From Verrucomicrobiia bacterium (GTDB lineage: Bacteria > Verrucomicrobiota > Verrucomicrobiia > Limisphaerales > UBA11358), in the NCBI GenBank assembly GCA_030044395.1, contig JASHVW010000390.1:1-5661 (forward strand): 5,661 nt of DNA. The letters run 5' to 3'. The translations under genes and the position numbers were made by a program. Under the pieces are notes generated by a model. The model was not told the DNA's origin. It worked only from the letters and a program-made list of their open reading frames with translations, and searched no databases. The stretch's first letter is position 1. Every line of letters begins with the position of its first letter. Positions 1 through 5,051 of this stretch are shown piece by piece.

Positions 1-76
1 TTCGAACCCCCGATACGGCTTTTGACCGTATAACGGTTTAGCAAACCGCCGCCTTCAGCCACTCGGCCATCTCTCC
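1..76 (-). tRNA. tRNA-Ser (anticodon GCU), 3' end cut by the window edge
   Basis: Read on the minus strand, the sequence begins GGAGAGATGGCCGAGTGG, the usual start of a bacterial serine tRNA (acceptor strand, D arm). The anticodon stem-loop carries GGTTT-GCT-AAACC, giving anticodon GCU, which reads AGC and AGU codons. A long variable arm with a TACGG/CCGTA stem marks it as class II, as serine tRNAs are. The T arm begins at GGGGGTTCGAA and then the window ends, so roughly 14 bases of the T stem, acceptor strand and discriminator are missing. The 5' end is placed at 76, where the GGAGAG acceptor strand starts. Confidence 0.95.
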
Positions 77-85
77 ACTGGTGTG

Positions 86-115
86 ATTAAAGCCCGAAAT
101 GGCCCGCTCGCTCAA
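86..115 (-). promoter_or_regulatory. Candidate sigma70-type promoter of the tRNA-Ser gene
   Basis: On the minus strand TTGAGC (110-115, four of six matches to the -35 consensus) is followed after 18 bases by TTTAAT (86-91, five of six matches to the -10 consensus). Transcription would start near 79-80, a few bases before the mature tRNA 5' end, which is a sensible leader. The match is moderate and phylum-specific promoter preferences are not considered. Confidence 0.4.
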
Positions 116-369
116 GCAAATTTTCCGTCACGTCATCCCGCTCCCGGTTTTTACACAGGTCTTGACGCCATCGCCAACCCGGTTCAAGGCTTCTGCTCCA
201 AGCGACAAAACCTGACCGGCCCGCTGACGGTGCCGGTGACGACGAATTCGGAGTTCAGGAAAAAGGGCGCGGAACAAAGATTATCGCAAAAAAGCGCATG
301 AGCCACAAACGTCGCCTGGAAACAGAATTCATAAGACGTCCGGTCTTTTAATTAATTAGATTGTGCGGC
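116..369. other. Intergenic stretch without a recognisable gene
   Basis: No convincing coding region, RNA gene or repeat is visible here. A plus-strand open frame (83-301) overlaps the tRNA promoter, has no ribosome binding site and resembles no family I know. The right part (about 345-360) is AT-rich with a TTAATTAATTA run just outside the inverted-repeat element that begins at 370. Confidence 0.6.
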
Positions 370-401
370 TAGAGCATTTCCATAAAAGCTGTAGCGCTGA
401 G
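370..401 (+). repeat. Left terminal inverted repeat of the 370-616 element
   Basis: This is a 32-bp end, TAGAGCATT followed by five variable bases, AAAAG, one variable base and TGTAGCGCTGAG. It matches the reverse complement of 585-616 at 27 of 32 positions. Confidence 0.75.
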
Positions 402-454
402 TGAGGAATCCATGGGACCGCGGTCTTTTTGGTTTTTGGCGGCGTTTCGGCTCC

Positions 455-559
455 GGCCTTCGCCGAAGGCCTTTACACACCTCTTTTAGAGGTTGAAGTG
501 CTACGGCGCGGCAGGCAGTTACAGGGTGTCCGATGGACACCTGCGCCTTCGCCGAAGCC
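455..559. repeat. Cluster of short palindromes inside the 370-616 element
   Basis: Four small palindromic units follow each other. They are GGCCTTCG/CGAAGGCC-type at 455-471, ACCTCT-TTT-AGAGGT at 479-493, GGTGTCC-GAT-GGACACC at 525-541, and a second CTTCGCCGAAG copy at 547-557 that repeats 458-468 exactly. They give the middle of the element strong potential secondary structure on either strand. Confidence 0.7.
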
Positions 560-584
560 TTGCCAAAGCCAAAAATCCTTGCGG

Positions 585-616
585 CTCAGCGCTACATCTT
601 TTCTATCAATGCTCTA
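585..616 (-). repeat. Right terminal inverted repeat of the 370-616 element
   Basis: Reverse complement of the left end, with the blocks TAGAGCATT, AAAAG and TGTAGCGCTGAG conserved in order and spacing. The differences cluster in the five bases after the terminal nine. Confidence 0.75.
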
Positions 617-625
617 ATAAAACAG

Positions 626-651
626 AAAAACCACCCGATAAAATCGAGTGG
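626..651 (-). terminator. Rho-independent terminator of the PEP-CTERM gene
   Basis: On the minus strand CCACTCGAT (651-643) pairs with ATCGGGTGG (639-631) across a three-base loop, with one G-U wobble, and is followed at once by a T run (630-626) and further T-rich sequence. The stem starts about 20 bases after the stop codon at 672, the usual place for an intrinsic terminator. Confidence 0.85.
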
Positions 652-671
652 TTAATTGTCAAATGAGCTGT

Positions 672-1355
672 TCAGTATTTGCGGCGCCGGAAGAGAGCCG
701 GAACGGCGAGACCCAGACCCAAAACAGCCAGGGTGGAAGGCTCGGGCACTGCTTCCAAAGTGGCATTATCAAAATAGACATTTTCAGTTGTCGTTTGAGC
801 ATCATCCATAAAGAACAGATAGACTTCAGCATCCACTGTTCCGACAGGAGCCGTACCGCTAACAGTCCCCTGGTACCAGGTATCTTCGGTCGGAATAGAA
901 CCGGAAGTTGATGTCGGGGATCCGAAACCCCAGTTGGAAGTGCCTAGGACAGTAAAAGTGTTTGGTGTTGAAAAATATCCAAAATTGAGCTGAATATCCA
1001 CAGGCGTGCCATAGGTGGTGCCCGTATCAGTCAGGAAATACGTGCTGAGAATGTATTGCAGGCCTGGTGCAATATCATTGATAATTTCGTATGCACCCTG
1101 CGGATCATAATCATTACCCGAAACGTTTTGTACCAGCAAGGAGTAATTGCCGCTTTCAGCTTCCGCGCTGCTTTGACTTGCGAGGCCGAATGTGGCCCAT
1201 CCATCATTGACGGTAGACGATGTAATGGGGTTTGGGGTAAAACCTGCCGAGTTTTCAAAATCACCATTAACAAGAAGGTTTTGGCCCTGGGCGTTCATTG
1301 CCAAGAAACCGGCTATCCCGGTGCTGGCAACTCCGATTCGGCCTAGCAATTTCAT
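672..1355 (-). CDS. Exported PEP-CTERM sorting-domain protein
   Basis: A 227-residue secreted protein. Residues 1-25 form a signal peptide with a basic MKLLGR start and a hydrophobic core, probably cleaved after the Ala-Gln-Gly near 22-24. The mature part opens with NLLVNGDFE, typical of jelly-roll carbohydrate-binding-like domains in exported bacterial proteins, and closes with VYFDNATLEAV. The tail from 203 is the PEP-CTERM signal: VPEPS (203-207), a hydrophobic helix (about 208-221) and the terminal RRRKY. In this family an exosortase cleaves at the PEP motif and the protein goes to the envelope or extracellular matrix; no exosortase is in the window. The ATG at 1355 was chosen because it gives a normal signal peptide; a TTG 33 bases upstream would extend the frame by 11 residues. 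Neither start has a clear ribosome binding site. The substrate or partner is unknown. Confidence 0.9.
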   Translation of the reverse strand: MKLLGRIGVASTGIAGFLAMNAQGQNLLVNGDFENSAGFTPNPITSSTVNDGWATFGLASQSSAEAESGNYSLLVQNVSGNDYDPQGAYEIINDIAPGLQYILSTYFLTDTGTTYGTPVDIQLNFGYFSTPNTFTVLGTSNWGFGSPTSTSGSIPTEDTWYQGTVSGTAPVGTVDAEVYLFFMDDAQTTTENVYFDNATLEAVPEPSTLAVLGLGLAVPALFRRRKY

Positions 1356-1397
1356 GCGATTTTTTGCAATTACTGTGATGCCAACCAATGACGTCGA

Positions 1398-1426
1398 AAC
1401 GTATTGTATGCAATTGATTTAGTCAA
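1398..1426 (-). promoter_or_regulatory. Weak candidate promoter of the PEP-CTERM gene
   Basis: On the minus strand TTGACT (1421-1426, five of six matches to the -35 box) is followed after 17 bases by TACGTT (1398-1403), which keeps only the first, second and last -10 positions. An ATTG-TATG-CAAT inverted repeat (1403-1414) overlaps the spacer and could be a binding site. The spacing is good but the -10 is poor. Confidence 0.3.
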
Positions 1427-1854
1427 ACGCTTTTTCGCCCAAATTCAACAGAGGGCGCATCTCAAAAAATGAGAGGGTTTGAGTCACGGAAAAACTGGGG
1501 ATTTACGGGCATTTTATTAACTCCCTGCTTTAGCGGGGCGAGTAAAGGCGTCCAGAAATCCAGAACCGCATAAGCGGTTTATCCGCAGCCCAAAACCGCT
1601 AAAGCGGTTGAGAACACAGGCGTTTGGCCATCTGAATCGTTCCGGCGCTGGGAGGGGGAATTGCTTGGAACGGCGGATGACAGCATGGGTTCGCGGGCTC
1701 ATTTCGTCGTGCCGAGGAAAGGAGGTTTCCCGTGAACCTCGGACGCCTACCGCGTAAGTTCCGCCCGCTGTACGGGCGGGGACGGCGCAGCGCGCCGTCC
1801 CTACCCATACCCATGCCCTCGCGCTGGGAGAGGGGGAATTGGGATGTTCCTGGT
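1427..1854. repeat. Repeat-rich intergenic region full of short palindromes
   Basis: This gap after the glucanase gene holds no convincing gene. Units seen: TCTCA-AAAAA-TGAGA (1460-1474); two copies of AACCGC-N4-GCGGTT, 30 bp apart (1564-1579, 1594-1609); GAGGTT-N7-AACCTC (1722-1740) overlapping CCGAGG/CCTCGG; CCGCCCG-N5-CGGGCGG (1761-1779); and a perfect 10-bp-arm palindrome GGGACGGCGC/GCGCCGTCCC (1779-1801). A 19- and 21-base direct repeat, GCGCTGGGAG with GGGGAATTG, flanks most of it (1645-1663, 1821-1841) and differs by a two-base AG insertion. Open frames across the region on the minus strand are proline- and arginine-rich translations of these repeats. No clear T-tailed terminator for the glucanase gene was found. 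Confidence 0.7.
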
Positions 1855-3498
1855 TTACGGTGATTCCAGCCGATAAAAGGTTTCTCCCGTTGAACCAAGT
1901 GATATGGCATATGGATTTGTCGCTAAATCCACGTCGGACCAATTGGTGCTGGTCAATGAAAATGTTTCCTGCAAATGGCAAACGATATTGGTGGGCCAAC
2001 TTAAGATAACGTAGCCATTCGATTGGACCGTGGAGATTTGGAGCGGGGCAGTCTGGTCATAGACGCGGACGTAGTCCACGAGCATTTCGCCGGGCAGGCT
2101 GGCGTTGATTGAATTGGTGTCGGGATTGCCCAAATAATTGCCGCCGATGGCGAGATTCATCAAAATATAAAATGGCTGGTTGAAGGGCGCCGGATAGGGA
2201 TACGTGGTGTCGGAAGTTCCGACATTGCTCCACCAATTCGTTTGGGTTTCATAAAGATGGCCGTCCACAAACCATTGGATCGAATTGGTCGTCCATTGCA
2301 GAAGATAAGCATGAAAATTCGTGACCGAATCGCCCGTCAAAAACGTGTAGGTTTGCCCGAAGTAGACATCGTCGCCACTGGCGCCGCCGAAGTGGATTGT
2401 TCCGCCCTCCTGGTTGGTAACAGCGCCGTTATTTTCCATGACGTCAATTTCGCCGGAATTGGGCCAGCCGCCATAGGGGGAATTTTCCGGCAACATCCAA
2501 AGCGCGGGCCAAAAACCGACGCCCTGCGGCAACGCGGCGCGCCATTCAAAGCGCCCGTATTCTTTTGAAAACAATCCGAGCGACTTGATCCGGCCTGACG
2601 TATAACTCTGTCCGTCATAGGATTCCTCCTGAGCATGGATGTGGAGCAGGCCGCCGGCGACATAGACATTATTTGTGCGGCTGGTGTAGTATTCCAGTTC
2701 ATTATTGCCCCAGCCGGAGACATAATAGCTGCCGGAATAGAATCCGTTGCCGATGTCAAAAGTCCAGTTATTTGTGTTCAGAGTCGTTCCGTTAAACTCG
2801 TCATCCCAGACAATATTCCAGTTGGTTCCAAAGTAGGAAGCGCTGAGCTGGTTCAGGGTCAAATCATCAAAATAGACCGAGCCGTTCGAATTGTATTGGT
2901 CGCCTTGAAATACAATTTGGCATCGAACAAAACTGGTTCCAACGGGGGCGGTCAAGCGTGTCACTGTATTGGTAATCTGGAGACTGTTTGGATCGTACTG
3001 GTTGGTTACTGACAAATTCACCCAGGTACTTTCGGGAAAGGCGCCGGCGGCGATGGCATTGGTGGTTATCAAAGACGACCGATATAATGCCAGGATATTT
3101 CCGCCGTCATCGCGAAAGGTCACTTCCAGCCATGCGACATTCTGTCCCGCCAGGACGTCGCTGGAAAGGGTGTAAGCCCATCCGTCGGCGGCATAGGTCA
3201 TGCCCGGGTTTGAGATGTAATCCTGATAAATACCGGTTGTGTTTACCTGGCCGTTGAATGCCTGATATACCTTGTAAAACCAGCTTCCGCTGTGGGCGAT
3301 TGCGCTGTTTGAAATGACATAGTTATTCGCTCCATAAGTTGTCCAGCCGGTCAAGTCGCCGGTTTCAAAGCCAGGGTTGGCCAGGACGTTTCCGGCGAGC
3401 GCCTGGCTTGCGGAAGTCAATCCGAAAAGAAGACCCAAACCTGAAGCGAGTGCAACCCAACTGCCCAAGATTCCAGCACGGCAGCAATTCAACAGCAT
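1855..3498 (-). CDS. Secreted GH16 family beta-glucanase (laminarinase/licheninase type)
   Basis: A 547-residue extracellular endo-beta-glucanase. Residues 1-35 are a signal peptide (hydrophobic 10-34, cleavage after ALA-35). Residues 36-215 form a CBM4/9-like jelly-roll domain, from NVLANPGFETGDLTGW to VYFDDLTL. Residues 225-480 are the GH16 catalytic domain: WDDEFNG (231-237), WGNNELEYYT (263-272), SGRIKS (301-306), GFWPALWMLPE (328-338) and the catalytic motif GEIDVME (349-355). By family precedent E350 is the nucleophile, D352 assists and E355 is the acid/base; the EIDxxE spacing is the beta-bulge form seen in beta-1,3-glucanases. Residues 488-547 are a small beta domain (VILSWPTN to FYRLESP), probably for sorting or binding. 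Exact substrate, beta-1,3 or mixed-linked glucan, cannot be decided. The frame stays open to 3693, but that extension lies in the inserted element and would bury the signal peptide, so the ATG at 3498 is preferred; an ATG at 3528 is possible. Confidence 0.93.
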   Translation of the reverse strand: MLLNCCRAGILGSWVALASGLGLLFGLTSASQALAGNVLANPGFETGDLTGWTTYGANNYVISNSAIAHSGSWFYKVYQAFNGQVNTTGIYQDYISNPGMTYAADGWAYTLSSDVLAGQNVAWLEVTFRDDGGNILALYRSSLITTNAIAAGAFPESTWVNLSVTNQYDPNSLQITNTVTRLTAPVGTSFVRCQIVFQGDQYNSNGSVYFDDLTLNQLSASYFGTNWNIVWDDEFNGTTLNTNNWTFDIGNGFYSGSYYVSGWGNNELEYYTSRTNNVYVAGGLLHIHAQEESYDGQSYTSGRIKSLGLFSKEYGRFEWRAALPQGVGFWPALWMLPENSPYGGWPNSGEIDVMENNGAVTNQEGGTIHFGGASGDDVYFGQTYTFLTGDSVTNFHAYLLQWTTNSIQWFVDGHLYETQTNWWSNVGTSDTTYPYPAPFNQPFYILMNLAIGGNYLGNPDTNSINASLPGEMLVDYVRVYDQTAPLQISTVQSNGYVILSWPTNIVCHLQETFSLTSTNWSDVDLATNPYAISLGSTGETFYRLESP

Positions 3499-3504
3499 AG
3501 ACTC

Positions 3505-3510
3505 AATATA
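3505..3510 (-). promoter_or_regulatory. Possible -10 box directly before the glucanase start
   Basis: On the minus strand TATATT (3510-3505) matches five of six -10 positions and is followed by exactly six bases (GAGTCT) before the ATG at 3498, so a start there could give a leaderless mRNA. A possible -35 upstream (TGTCAT, 16-base spacing) is poor. GAG in the same six bases could instead act as a weak ribosome binding site in a longer transcript. Confidence 0.25.
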
Positions 3511-3525
3511 ACCGCATGATAACCA

Positions 3526-3533
3526 CATGACAC
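3526..3533. repeat. Left 8-bp target-site duplication, CATGACAC
   Basis: CATGACAC directly abuts the left inverted repeat at 3534 and is repeated exactly, in the same orientation, at 3855-3862 directly after the right inverted repeat. Confidence 0.85.
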
Positions 3534-3560
3534 GGTTCCCCGACGTCTGTAATGGGTAAA
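3534..3560 (+). repeat. Left terminal inverted repeat of the 3534-3854 element
   Basis: A 27-bp end starting GGTTCC and ending TAATGGGTAAA. It differs from the right end at four positions, two of them adjacent just after GGTTCC. Confidence 0.85.
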
Positions 3561-3592
3561 GTGAAGGTATCGCGGAGCGACATGGGACATCA

Positions 3593-3613
3593 GCCAGACT
3601 GGAAGTGTCTGGC
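3593..3613. repeat. Stem-loop GCCAGAC/GTCTGGC inside the element
   Basis: Perfect 7-bp arms (3593-3599, 3607-3613) enclose a seven-base loop. It is the second hairpin from the left within the 3534-3854 element, after TCGC-GGA-GCGA at 3570-3580. Confidence 0.7.
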
Positions 3614-3685
3614 GAATGCGCATCAATAGGCTCGTCTCTGCAAGGACGCCGGATGGAAACTCGTAGAAGTGAATAACGGAGGAAC

Positions 3686-3800
3686 ATTTCCACCGTCGCT
3701 CAGAAGCTATGGCGGACAGGTCCACCGTCCCACCGGGACGGGAAAATTTTTGTGGACGATTACCAGCCACCTTGTGGCTAGCTAATTTCCAGCGTCGCTC
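3686..3800. repeat. Pair of 16-mers and hairpin run inside the element
   Basis: ATTTCCA-N-CGTCGCTC occurs at 3686-3701 and 3785-3800 with 15 of 16 matches. Between the copies are a stem GTCCAC/GTGGAC (3720-3725, 3752-3757) enclosing CCGTCCC-ACC-GGGACGG (3725-3741), and AGCCAC-CTT-GTGGCT (3765-3779). Overlapping the second copy is GTCGC-TCC-GCGAC (3794-3806). The regular three-base loops suggest selected structure rather than chance. Confidence 0.7.
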
Positions 3801-3827
3801 CGCGACAGGCCGAGTGCATGTTGGATG

Positions 3828-3854
3828 TTTACCCATTATAAACGTCACGGAACC
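3828..3854 (-). repeat. Right terminal inverted repeat of the 3534-3854 element
   Basis: Read on the minus strand it starts GGTTCC and ends TAATGGGTAAA, matching the left end at 23 of 27 positions. Confidence 0.85.
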
Positions 3855-3862
3855 CATGACAC
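3855..3862. repeat. Right 8-bp target-site duplication, CATGACAC
   Basis: Exact direct copy of 3526-3533, immediately outside the right inverted repeat. Confidence 0.85.
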
Positions 3863-3863
3863 A

Positions 3864-3877
3864 TTATTCGAGAATAA
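3864..3877 (-). other. Small AT-rich hairpin just after the prepilin-like stop codon
   Basis: TTATTC-TC-GAATAA on the minus strand lies one base after the stop codon that ends at 3879. It is short, AT-rich and lacks a T tail, so it is at best a weak terminator or a processing signal. Confidence 0.3.
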
Positions 3878-3878
3878 C

Positions 3879-4757
3879 CTATTTAATGGGCGCCGTGCTT
3901 ATGGAAATAAACCATGGCAAATCCCCGCAACCTTTCTGCGCTGGAACATCGCATCCCGGAGGGCTTTGCGGATCCACATCATGCATCATGTTGTAATCCG
4001 TCCACTTGTGAGTTTCAACGTGTCCGTCGGCGAATGCCAGGCAACTTGCCGTGCCATGCAATACGGCCGGCGAATTATACCATAAAGTTGGAGCCGACGG
4101 ATCTATCGCAAAATAACCATCATCAATGCTCGCGGGGTTTTCTTCCACAAAGACCCAGGCTGAACTGGGATTGGGCCAGGTGATGCCCGTCAATTTTTTG
4201 TATTCCGTGTATCCGGTGATTGTTGTCCAAAGGTTATTGGGACCCATCCAATTGTTCATCGAATAGGATCGTATGGCGGGTCTGGTGAAGGTTGGCGGGG
4301 AACCATAGGGAGCGTAAGAATTGTCAGCCGGACACTTATAAACGTTAATATTCCGGAGATAAGGAAAAAGCTGCCCCGCCTCAACCCAATTCGTATAATA
4401 TGGTCCCAAAACCTCCCCACTATTCAGCAAATCACCCGGACACCATTGTGCGTATCGGCCTCCAGGTTGGAGTTGGGGATCTGTCAAAGGATTTTCGGTC
4501 GCCGAAGGGGGCTGATCCCCAAGGTCTCCATTTATCACCAGAGCGTCATTGTTATCGTGCGCGTACATCAGCCACGCCAAAACCATCTGTTTTTCGTTTG
4601 ACAAACATTGGGCGGCTTGCGCTCTTTTTTTCGCCGCGGCGAGTGCTGGGAGCAGCATGGCGGCCAGAATGGCTATAATTGCGATGACCACCAACAATTC
4701 TATCAATGTAAACGCCGGGCTCGCACTTTGAACCTGCTTTTTCTTAGATATCTTCAT
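3879..4757 (-). CDS. Prepilin-type N-terminal cleavage/methylation protein with H-X9-DG motif
   Basis: A 292-residue type IV pilin-like (pseudopilin) envelope protein. A short basic leader MKISKKKQVQSASPA (1-15) precedes FTLIELLVVIAIIAILAAML, the class III signal segment: prepilin peptidase would cut before F16, leaving E20 as the conserved Glu+5. Residue -1 is Ala rather than the more usual Gly. The hydrophobic helix runs to about 41, followed by AAAKKRAQAAQCLSN. The globular part has HDNND (67-71), CPAD (142-145) and, near the end, H234 followed by nine residues and D244-G245, the H-X9-DG signature of prepilin-processing-associated proteins. Such proteins are abundant in Planctomycetota and Verrucomicrobiota and mostly of unknown role. 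The ATG at 4757 is chosen over one at 4826 because the latter lies upstream of the predicted -10 box and would translate a hairpin; upstream purines (GTGAAAAAAAG) are only a weak ribosome binding site. Confidence 0.93.
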   Translation of the reverse strand: MKISKKKQVQSASPAFTLIELLVVIAIIAILAAMLLPALAAAKKRAQAAQCLSNEKQMVLAWLMYAHDNNDALVINGDLGDQPPSATENPLTDPQLQPGGRYAQWCPGDLLNSGEVLGPYYTNWVEAGQLFPYLRNINVYKCPADNSYAPYGSPPTFTRPAIRSYSMNNWMGPNNLWTTITGYTEYKKLTGITWPNPSSAWVFVEENPASIDDGYFAIDPSAPTLWYNSPAVLHGTASCLAFADGHVETHKWTDYNMMHDVDPQSPPGCDVPAQKGCGDLPWFISISTAPIK

Positions 4758-4778
4758 CTTTTTTTCACTTCGCGGCCT

Positions 4779-4799
4779 GGCGCCGGAATTGCCGGCGCC
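4779..4799 (-). promoter_or_regulatory. GC-rich hairpin in the leader of the prepilin-like mRNA
   Basis: Perfect 8-bp arms GGCGCCGG (4779-4786) and CCGGCGCC (4792-4799) enclose a five-base AT-rich loop. It lies in the predicted 5' leader, ending 21 bases before the ATG at 4757, and no T run follows on either strand, so it is not an intrinsic terminator. It could stabilise the mRNA, modulate translation or bind a protein. The role is inferred only from position. Confidence 0.5.
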
Positions 4800-4813
4800 T
4801 AACTCACCAACGT

Positions 4814-4842
4814 ACCATATGACCATAATCGCTTTGCGTCAA
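4814..4842 (-). promoter_or_regulatory. Sigma70-type promoter of the prepilin-like gene
   Basis: On the minus strand TTGACG (4842-4837, five of six matches) is followed by exactly 17 bases and TATGGT (4819-4814, four of six, with the key first, second and last bases). Transcription would begin near 4807, giving a leader of about 50 bases before the ATG at 4757. This is the best promoter match in the window. Confidence 0.6.
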
Positions 4843-5018
4843 GAACGAGAGATGCACCACGCCGCCGCGGACAGAAGCACGGCGGATGGCATCGCAGAAG
4901 CCGCCCGGCGTTACAGAGAATCACCGGCGTTAAAAGCCGGGCCACCTTCAAACCCCGCCTGCTCGCGGCGGCTACAGCCACCTTTCACCGCCTGTCCCGT
5001 TCTGCGCAAAGTTAATCA
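4843..5018. repeat. Intergenic stretch with GC-rich hairpins, no gene
   Basis: CCGGCGTTA is repeated at 4905-4913 and 4924-4932, and the second copy forms a hairpin with GCCGG (4936-4940). GCCGCCGCG at 4861-4869 recurs inverted at 4964-4972, and CCGCC/GGCGG arms lie at 4955-4971. No terminal repeats or target duplication were found, so an inserted element cannot be claimed. Open frames on both strands are low-complexity translations of these repeats. Confidence 0.55.
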
Positions 5019-5044
5019 GCAAAACTCACGATGGTCGTTTTTGC
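5019..5044 (-). terminator. Possible terminator hairpin of the right-edge prepilin-like gene
   Basis: On the minus strand GCAAAA and ACGA pair with TCGT and TTTTGC, giving a 10-bp stem with a three-base loop and a three-base bulge, starting eight bases after the stop codon at 5052. The T residues fall within the 3' arm rather than after it, so termination efficiency is uncertain. Confidence 0.35.
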
Positions 5045-5051
5045 CATCCGG

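Larger units (their letters stand above)
370..616. mobile_element. Non-autonomous inverted-repeat element (MITE-like), 247 bp
   Basis: The ends are inverted copies of each other over 32 bp (370-401 against 585-616) with 27 matches. Both begin TAGAGCATT and end with the shared block TGTAGCGCTGAG. Weaker symmetry continues inward, where TTTTTGG-type tracts near 427-437 face their complement near 565-576. The interior holds several small palindromes and no open frame resembling a transposase, so it would depend on an enzyme supplied elsewhere. Each end begins with TA, which would fit a TA target duplication as used by IS630/Tc1-mariner-type elements, but two bases are weak evidence. No longer target duplication is seen. 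It lies just past the terminator of the PEP-CTERM gene. Confidence 0.7.
3534..3854. mobile_element. Non-autonomous insertion element, 321 bp, with 27-bp TIRs and 8-bp target duplication
   Basis: The ends 3534-3560 and 3828-3854 are inverted copies with 23 of 27 matches. They begin GGTTCC, share GACGT and finish with the identical block TAATGGGTAAA. CATGACAC abuts both outer ends as a direct repeat, the mark of transposition. A subterminal 12-mer, TCGCGGAGCGAC (3570-3581), recurs inverted at 3794-3805. The interior is a string of hairpins and two near-identical 16-mers with no transposase, so it is MITE-like. An 8-bp duplication with ends starting GG is compatible with ISL3-type transposases, but this is a weak guess. 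It sits between the stop of the prepilin-like gene and the start of the glucanase gene. Confidence 0.85.

Noticed and set aside
83..301. Plus-strand open frame of 72 codons beside the tRNA gene
   Set aside because: No ribosome binding site, overlaps the tRNA promoter, no recognisable domain.
1356..1388. TTG start 11 codons upstream in the PEP-CTERM gene
   Set aside because: A rare start codon without a ribosome binding site; the ATG at 1355 gives a compact signal peptide.
1564..1609. Two evenly spaced palindromes considered as a CRISPR array
   Set aside because: Only two 16-base units, spacer of 14 bases, and no cas gene nearby.
1502..1860. TTTACGG at 1502-1508 and 1854-1860 as a target-site duplication
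   Set aside because: The intervening sequence has no inverted ends, and the right copy covers the glucanase stop codon; a 7-base match over this distance can be chance.
1517..1999. Minus-strand open frame of 160 codons overlapping the glucanase 3' end
   Set aside because: It overlaps the real gene out of frame and otherwise translates intergenic repeats; composition is proline/arginine-rich with no domain.
3499..3693. Upstream extension of the glucanase reading frame by 65 residues
   Set aside because: Most of it lies inside the inserted element (3534-3854), has no family resemblance and would place about 65 residues before a clear signal peptide.
3489..3857. Minus-strand open frame of 122 codons across the 3534-3854 element
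   Set aside because: It runs from one target duplication through the whole element into the glucanase gene in another frame; its repeated ERRWK segments are only the 16-mer repeat translated.
3844..3860. GTCACGG/CCATGAC hairpin considered as terminator of the prepilin-like gene
   Set aside because: It spans the junction of the element end and the target duplication, so it arose by insertion, and only a weak T-containing tract follows.
4758..4826. Upstream ATG of the prepilin-like gene at 4826
   Set aside because: It lies within the spacer of the predicted promoter, upstream of the -10 box, and its translation would cover the leader hairpin; the ATG at 4757 gives a normal prepilin leader.
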